This document shows positions 59,735 to 64,000 of a DNA stretch of 64,000 nt, in pieces. This DNA is from Streptomyces sp. Ru73 (GTDB lineage: Bacteria; Actinomycetota; Actinomycetes; Streptomycetales; Streptomycetaceae). Position numbers and translations under genes: made by a program. The number at the start of each line of letters is the position of its first letter. The first letter of the stretch is position 1. The notes below the pieces were generated by a model. That model did no database searches, was not told the DNA's origin, and saw only the letters and a list, made by a program, of their open reading frames with translations. Location: the NCBI RefSeq assembly GCF_002920575.1, contig NZ_PQSQ01000014.1, forward strand, positions 51,439-115,438, given 5' to 3'.

Positions 59735-60937
59735 ATGGACGACCGCTCGTCGGCGGCAGAGCACGGACCTTCCGGGCCGCTCGGCCGCCGCGGCTTCCTC
59801 GGCGCGGTGGCGGGGGCGACGGCCGCCACCGGCCTCGCGGCCGCGGGCGCCGCACCGGCCGCCGCAACGGAGCGCGGCGGTCACCGGCGGCCGGCCGGGC
59901 TCCGGCCGCTTTTCCTCGGCACGTACACCTCGATCCCGGGCGGCGGGACCGGGATCGGCCTGGCGGCGTACCACCCGGAGACCGGCCGGATCACCGCCAC
60001 CGGCGTCCTCGCGGGCGTCGCCGACCCGTCCTACCTCGCGCTCTCCCCCGACCAACGGACGCTGTACGCGGTCGACGAGAACGCGGACGGCGCGGTCACG
60101 GCCGTGGCCCTGGCCGCCGACGGCCGGCACCGCGTGCTGGGCAGCCGGTCCACCGGCGGCGCGGGCCCCTGCCACCTGTCCGTGCACCCCACCGGGCGCT
60201 GGCTGCTGAGCGCCAACTACCTCTCGGGCAGCGTCGCCGTGCACCCGGTCGACCCGGCGACCGGTGCCCTCGGCGAGCGCACCGCGCTGGTGACGCACTC
60301 GGCGCCGCCGCCCGGTCCCGGCCAGGACGGGCCGCACGCGCACCAGTTCGTCACCAGCCCCGACGGCGGCCATGTGCTCGCCGTGGACCTGGGGACCGAC
60401 ACGGTGTACACGTACCGGCTGGACCCGCTCGCGGGCACCCTGCGCCAGGTGTCGACGGCGGCGCTGCGCCCCGGTGCGGGCCCGCGCCACCTCACCTTCC
60501 ATCCGGACGGCCGGCACGCCTACCTGGCGAACGAGGTGGACAACACGGCGGTGGTCTGCGGTTACGACCCGGCGACCGGCCGGCTCACGCCCGGTGCCCC
60601 GCAGTCCACCGGGACCGGACCCGGGACCAGCTATCCGGCGCAGTTCCTGGTCACTCCGGACGGCCGGTTCGCGTACCTGGCCAACCGGGGTGACAACAGC
60701 CTGACCCGGTACGCCGTCGAGGACCGGGGCGCCCGGCTGCGGCTGCTGGACACCGTTCCGGTGGGCGGCGACTTCCCGCGCCACCTCGCCTTCTCCCCCG
60801 ACCACCGGCTGCTGTTCGCGGGCAATCAGCGCTCGAACACGGTCACCGCCTTCCGCGTCGACCCGCGCACCGGGGCGCTGCGTCCGACGGGGACACCGTT
60901 CGAGGCGCCGATGCCGGTGTGCGTGCTGCCGCTGTGA
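59735..60937 (+). CDS. Lactonase family beta-propeller protein, Tat-exported
   Basis: 400 residues. A twin-arginine signal (LGRRGFLGAVAGATAATG) with a cut near residue 45 (PAAAT). The mature protein is a seven-bladed propeller of the 6-phosphogluconolactonase/YncE-like (Lactonase, PF10282) family: FLGTYTSIPGGGTGIGLAAY, LALSPDQRTLYAVDEN, PCHLSVHPTGRWLLSANYLS, PHAHQFVTSPDGGHVLAVDL, RHLTFHPDGRHAYLANEVDN. A secreted location means a role in cytosolic pentose phosphate metabolism is unlikely. The ATG at 59735 with GAGG is used; an earlier one at 59720 has poor spacing. Confidence 0.87.
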   Translation: MDDRSSAAEHGPSGPLGRRGFLGAVAGATAATGLAAAGAAPAAATERGGHRRPAGLRPLFLGTYTSIPGGGTGIGLAAYHPETGRITATGVLAGVADPSYLALSPDQRTLYAVDENADGAVTAVALAADGRHRVLGSRSTGGAGPCHLSVHPTGRWLLSANYLSGSVAVHPVDPATGALGERTALVTHSAPPPGPGQDGPHAHQFVTSPDGGHVLAVDLGTDTVYTYRLDPLAGTLRQVSTAALRPGAGPRHLTFHPDGRHAYLANEVDNTAVVCGYDPATGRLTPGAPQSTGTGPGTSYPAQFLVTPDGRFAYLANRGDNSLTRYAVEDRGARLRLLDTVPVGGDFPRHLAFSPDHRLLFAGNQRSNTVTAFRVDPRTGALRPTGTPFEAPMPVCVLPL

Positions 60938-60942
60938 CGACG

Positions 60943-60977
60943 GGGCCGGGCGGCTCCCGTCGGGAACCGCCCGGCCC
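60943..60977. terminator. Bidirectional hairpin between convergent genes
   Basis: GGGCCGGGCGG (60943-60953) pairs with CCGCCCGGCCC (60967-60977), 11-bp arms with a further inner TCCC/GGGA pairing, between the stops at 60937 and 60992. Confidence 0.7.
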
Positions 60978-60991
60978 TTCGTCCTCCGGGC

Positions 60992-61225
60992 TCAGCCGCC
61001 GAGCCGGCTGCTCAGCAGCTGCTTGCCCAGTTCGGCGCCCTTGCGGCTGTCGGCCTGGGCCTTGCGGAACAGCTCCGCCAGCTCGGTGTCCTTCTCCCGC
61101 TCCGCGTCCTGGATGTACGTCTCCATCCGCAGGGCGTTGTCCAGGCACGTCTGGGTGTACCAGAGCAGGTTGTAGTTCTTGTCCTTGGTGCCGGTGACCT
61201 CACCGGTTTCGTGACTGCTGGCCAT
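60992..61225 (-). CDS. Small conserved alpha-helical protein
   Basis: 77 residues. KNYNLLWYTQTCLDNALRME, TYIQDAEREKDTELAELFRK and AQADSRKGAELGKQLLSSRL suggest a helical bundle; the single cysteine is near residue 27. I recognise it as a type of protein common in Streptomyces but know no function. GGAGGT precedes the ATG, and a hairpin follows the stop, so it is likely expressed as a single gene. Confidence 0.75.
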   Translation of the reverse strand: MASSHETGEVTGTKDKNYNLLWYTQTCLDNALRMETYIQDAEREKDTELAELFRKAQADSRKGAELGKQLLSSRLGG

Positions 61226-61344
61226 GGTGGACCGACCTCCACGTCAGGGACTGGTCCGGTGCGGGTTGCCGCCGCCCGCCCGGCCCAAACTCCGCACCGC
61301 ACGGTTCCGGCCGCTCCGCACGGCACGCCTGACGGTGCATCAGA

Positions 61345-61396
61345 CCGGTACGAAGCACCCGTACGACGCATCCGTACAACGCACCGGTACGACGCA
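61345..61396. repeat. 13-bp tandem repeat, four copies
   Basis: Units at 61345-61357, 61358-61370, 61371-61383 and 61384-61396, consensus CCGTACGACGCA with small changes (first base C or T). Lies just past the ModBC stop at 61405 on the minus strand. No gene in this stretch. Confidence 0.85.
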
Positions 61397-61404
61397 CGGG
61401 CGCT

Positions 61405-63363
61405 TCACACCGGTACGAGCGTGACCTCCGTGGCCTTGACGCTCAGCCAGACCTCCGTGCCGTCCCGCAGGTCCAGCTCGGCGGCGGCCTGGTGGGTGAT
61501 CTCGGCGACCAGGTCGGGGACTTCGGGAGAGGCGATGAGGACGCGCAGCCGGCTGCCGACCGCGGTGATCTCGCGGACCCGGCCGGGCCAGACGTTGCGC
61601 GGGCTGCCGCCGGGGCGCGTGCGGTGCACGGACACCGCCTCCGGGCCGATGATGGCGAGCGCTTCCGTACCCCGCTCCAGCGGCTCGGCCGCGGTCAGCG
61701 CGCCCCGGCCGCCCGCCGGTTCGAGGCCGTCGGCGGTGGCCGTGCCTGCCCAGGCGTTGCGGCCCAGCATCCGGGCCACCCAGGGCGACCGCGGATGGCG
61801 GGAGACCTCGGCGGGCGCCGCGTCCTGGAGGGTGCGGCCGTCCTGGAGGACCAGTACCCGGTCGGCCAGCGAGACCGCCTCCACCGGGTCGTGGGTGACG
61901 AGCAGGCAGACGCCGCGGAAGCCGGCGAGGTGCTGCCGCAGGGTGTGCCGGACGTGCGCCCTGGTGGTCTGGTCGAGGGCGGCCAGCGGCTCGTCGAGGA
62001 GGAGCAGCCGGGGCCCGGCGGCCAGCGCCCTGGCCAGGGCGACCCGGCCGGCCTGCCCCCCGGACAGGCCGGCCGGACGGCGGTGCGCGAGGTGGCCGAC
62101 GCCGAGCCGGTCCAGCCACTGCTGGGCGGTACGGCGGGCCTGCGCGCGAGGGACGCCCTTGGCGCGGAGTCCGTAGGCGGTGTTGCCGAGCGCGGTGAGG
62201 TGCGGGAAGAGCGCGCCGTCCTGCGGTACCCAGGCGACGCCGCGGCGGTGCGGCGGACGCGCGCTCACGTCCTCGTCCCCCAGGGTCAGCGCGGCGTGCG
62301 CGCGCGGGGTGAGCCCGAGGAGGGCGCGCAGCAGGGTGGTCTTGCCCGCGCCGTTGGGGCCGACGACGGCGATGGTGGTGCCGGGCCCGGCGTCCAGGGT
62401 GAGCCGGGTGAAGCCGGTGACGTCGGCGTGCAGCGTCCACCCGGGGGCGTCCGCCGGGGCGTCGTCCGCCGGCGGTCCCGGCGTCCCCGCGCGGCCGCCG
62501 GCCGGGACGTCCGGGGAGCCGTCCGGGCCGTCAGCGCGCGGCTCCGGCGCGGCCCCCGCGGGGCCCTTCGCCGTCGCGCCCACCGACCACCGGCCGCGCA
62601 GCGCGACCAGGACGGCCATGGCGACGGCCAGGAGCAGCAGCGAGACCGAGGTCGCGGCCTCCGGGCTGTCCTGGAGGAGCAGGTAGACCTGGAGCGGCAG
62701 GGTCTGGGTGACGCCGGGGAGGTTGCCCGCGAAGGTGATGGTGGCGCCGAACTCGCCCAGCGCGCGGGCCCAGGTGAGCGCGGCACCGGCGGCCAGGCCC
62801 GGCGCGACCATGGGCAGGGTGACGGTGCAGAAGACGCGGAAGGGGCCCGCGCCGAGGGAGGCGGCGGTCTCCTCGTACCGGGCGTGCAGCCCGGCCAGCG
62901 CGCCCTCCAGGCTGATGACCAGGAACGGCATCGACACGAAGGTGGCGGCGACCACCGCGCCTGAGGTGTGGAACGGCAGCTGGACGCCGAACCAGTCCTC
63001 CAGCACCCCGCCCAGCAGCCCCCGGCGTCCGAAGCCGAGCAGCAGGGCGACGCCGCCCACGGTGGGCGGCAGCACCATCGGCAGCAGCACCAGCGAGCGG
63101 ACCACCGCCTTGCCGGGGAAGTCCACGCGGGCCAGCAGCCAGGCGAGCGGCACGCCGAGCAGCAGCGAGAGGCCGAGCGCCCAGCACGCGACGACCAGGG
63201 ACAGCCGGATCGCGTCGGTGACGCCGGGCGACGTCAGGTGCTGCCCGAGGTCGGACCAGGTGGTGCGGACGAGGATGCCGGCCAGCGGGACGAACAGGAA
63301 CGCCACGGCCAGCACGGCGGGCACGGCAAGAGCGAGCGGTGCCCGCCGCACGGGCGGCCTCAC
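61405..63363 (-). CDS. modBC: Molybdate ABC transporter, fused permease and ATPase (ModBC)
   Basis: 652 residues. The N-terminal permease (about 1-270) has five hydrophobic helices and the EAA-loop EETAASLGAGPFRVFCTVTL. A Pro/Ala/Gly-rich linker follows. The ATPase (about 310-510) has Walker A VGPNGAGKTTLL, signature LSGGQAGRVALARAL and Walker B LLLLDEPLAALDQ. A C-terminal TOBE/molybdate-binding domain (GTEALAIIGPEAVSVHRTRP onward) senses the anion. Permease-ATPase fusion is common in actinomycetes. Its GTG start overlaps the modA stop by four bases. Loads molybdate for molybdenum-cofactor enzymes. Confidence 0.92.
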   Translation of the reverse strand: MRPPVRRAPLALAVPAVLAVAFLFVPLAGILVRTTWSDLGQHLTSPGVTDAIRLSLVVACWALGLSLLLGVPLAWLLARVDFPGKAVVRSLVLLPMVLPPTVGGVALLLGFGRRGLLGGVLEDWFGVQLPFHTSGAVVAATFVSMPFLVISLEGALAGLHARYEETAASLGAGPFRVFCTVTLPMVAPGLAAGAALTWARALGEFGATITFAGNLPGVTQTLPLQVYLLLQDSPEAATSVSLLLLAVAMAVLVALRGRWSVGATAKGPAGAAPEPRADGPDGSPDVPAGGRAGTPGPPADDAPADAPGWTLHADVTGFTRLTLDAGPGTTIAVVGPNGAGKTTLLRALLGLTPRAHAALTLGDEDVSARPPHRRGVAWVPQDGALFPHLTALGNTAYGLRAKGVPRAQARRTAQQWLDRLGVGHLAHRRPAGLSGGQAGRVALARALAAGPRLLLLDEPLAALDQTTRAHVRHTLRQHLAGFRGVCLLVTHDPVEAVSLADRVLVLQDGRTLQDAAPAEVSRHPRSPWVARMLGRNAWAGTATADGLEPAGGRGALTAAEPLERGTEALAIIGPEAVSVHRTRPGGSPRNVWPGRVREITAVGSRLRVLIASPEVPDLVAEITHQAAAELDLRDGTEVWLSVKATEVTLVPV

Positions 63364-64000
63364 GGCTTCTGGAATCCGGCGTCGCGCAGGATCTTCTGGG
63401 CCTGCGCGGTCCGCAGCCACTTCACGAAGGAGTCGGCCTGCTCCTTGTGCTCGGAGACCTTCAGCGTGGCGGCCGGGTAGGCGGCGATGGCGTTCTGGTC
63501 GTCGGGGATCGGCACCGCGTCGACCTTGTCCGGCGCGGTCATGGCGTCGGTGGCGTAGACGATGCCCGCGTCGGCCTCGCCCAGCTCCACCTTGGAGAGC
63601 ACGCCGCGCACGTCCTGCTCCTGGGAGACCGGCTTCACCTTGAGGTGCTGCTTGTCCAGCACCTGGGCGCTGTAGCGGCCGACCGGCACGGCGGGCGCGG
63701 CGAGCACGACCTTCAGCTTGTCGTCGGCGAGGGACGTCAGGTCCTTCACCTTCTTCGGATTGCCCTCGCCGGTGGCGATGACCAGGCGGTTGTGGGCGAT
63801 GGTGACCGGCGTGCCGGTCTTCGCCCGCACCCCGTCCATCGTCTTGGTGTCGGCGGTGACGAGCGCGTCGGCCGGGAAGTCCTGCTTGACCTGGGCGGCG
63901 AGCTGCTGCGAGCCGGCGTAGGAGAACTTCACGACGGTGTCCGGGTGGTCCTTCTCGTAGGCGGCACCGGCCTTCTTGAAGACGTCCGTCAGGGAGGCCG
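63360..64000 (-). CDS. modA: Molybdate-binding protein ModA, C-terminal part
   Basis: The gene enters from the right edge, so about 213 C-terminal residues are visible. ASLTDVFKKAGAAYEKDHPD, FSYAGSQQLAAQVKQDFPAD, VGRYSAQVLD and GEADAGIVYATDAMTAPDKV are diagnostic of the ModA periplasmic-binding fold, which captures molybdate or tungstate outside the membrane. In actinomycetes it is normally a lipoprotein; the signal lies outside the window. It overlaps modBC by four bases. Confidence 0.92.
   Translation of the reverse strand, partial: ASLTDVFKKAGAAYEKDHPDTVVKFSYAGSQQLAAQVKQDFPADALVTADTKTMDGVRAKTGTPVTIAHNRLVIATGEGNPKKVKDLTSLADDKLKVVLAAPAVPVGRYSAQVLDKQHLKVKPVSQEQDVRGVLSKVELGEADAGIVYATDAMTAPDKVDAVPIPDDQNAIAAYPAATLKVSEHKEQADSFVKWLRTAQAQKILRDAGFQKP

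Noticed and set aside
1..64000. Mobile elements, integrases, tRNA or rRNA genes
   Set aside because: Looked for transposase motifs, flanking inverted repeats, CCA-ended cloverleafs and rRNA-like blocks; none was convincing in this window.

Overview
The window looks like a linear-chromosome segment of a Streptomyces or close relative. Base composition is very GC-rich, genes use GTG starts and AGGAGG-type ribosome binding sites, many adjacent genes overlap by GTGA/ATGA, and the gene content (CYP102 and CYP105 P450s, SigB/F-type sigma factor, Tat-exported enzymes, a bldA-type TTA codon) is typical of that group. No rRNA, tRNA, transposase, integrase or CRISPR array was seen. All functional calls rest on reading translated proteins by eye; no database search was run.

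Layout. 0-9 kb is an oxidative lipid/heme region: a partial FAD monooxygenase, a self-sufficient CYP102 (BM3-like) P450, a divergent PAS-LuxR regulator with a palindrome between them, a small membrane protein, and a 953-residue fusion of a catalase-related domain to an alpha-dioxygenase/cyclooxygenase-type domain, which could be a bifunctional oxylipin enzyme. 8.5-15 kb holds a universal stress protein, a dodecin, an amino-acid permease, a small secreted protein, an EF-hand protein and a UvrA-like ABC protein with tandem-repeat linkers. 15-18.7 kb is a TetR / CYP105-like P450 / ferredoxin / ferredoxin reductase operon. 18.7-23 kb holds a kinase, small enzymes, and a flavin reductase plus LLM oxidoreductase pair. 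23-25.4 kb is a sugar-phosphate isomerase operon (TIM-like, RpiB-like, Zn-dehydrogenase) resembling tetritol catabolism but with no kinase. 25.4-34.3 kb is mixed: an arginase-like protein with altered metal ligands, a GH105 hydrolase, an acyl-CoA synthetase, a small 57-residue ORF, a lipase-maturation-factor protein, a TPR protein and a CPBP protease.

The most notable region is 34.2-45 kb. One apparent operon on the minus strand encodes, in transcription order, ThyX, a LOG-type nucleotide phosphoribohydrolase, an IPNS-like 2OG/Fe(II) oxygenase, an MFS exporter, two ATP-grasp ligases and a uracil/xanthine (NCS2) permease. Opposite it are a regulator carrying a TTA codon downstream of a Crp-like site, and an ArsR-type regulator. 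Together this reads as a possible uncharacterised biosynthetic cluster for a peptidyl derivative of a methyl- or hydroxymethyl-uracil base. The logic would be methylate UMP/dUMP, release the base, oxidise the methyl, ligate amino acids, export.

45-64 kb holds a DUF3291 gene between duplicated terminator/gene-tail sequences; a LacI regulator divergent from a PhyH dioxygenase and sugar porter across a clear operator; a DUF72 protein; a SigF-like sigma factor; an Rrf2 / TauE-SafE / organosulfur-flavin-enzyme module; a phosphoribosyltransferase / erythromycin-esterase / alpha-beta hydrolase trio of the kind found fused in the mycobacterial dormancy regulon; a Tat-exported lactonase-like propeller; and the modA-modBC molybdate transporter running off the right edge.
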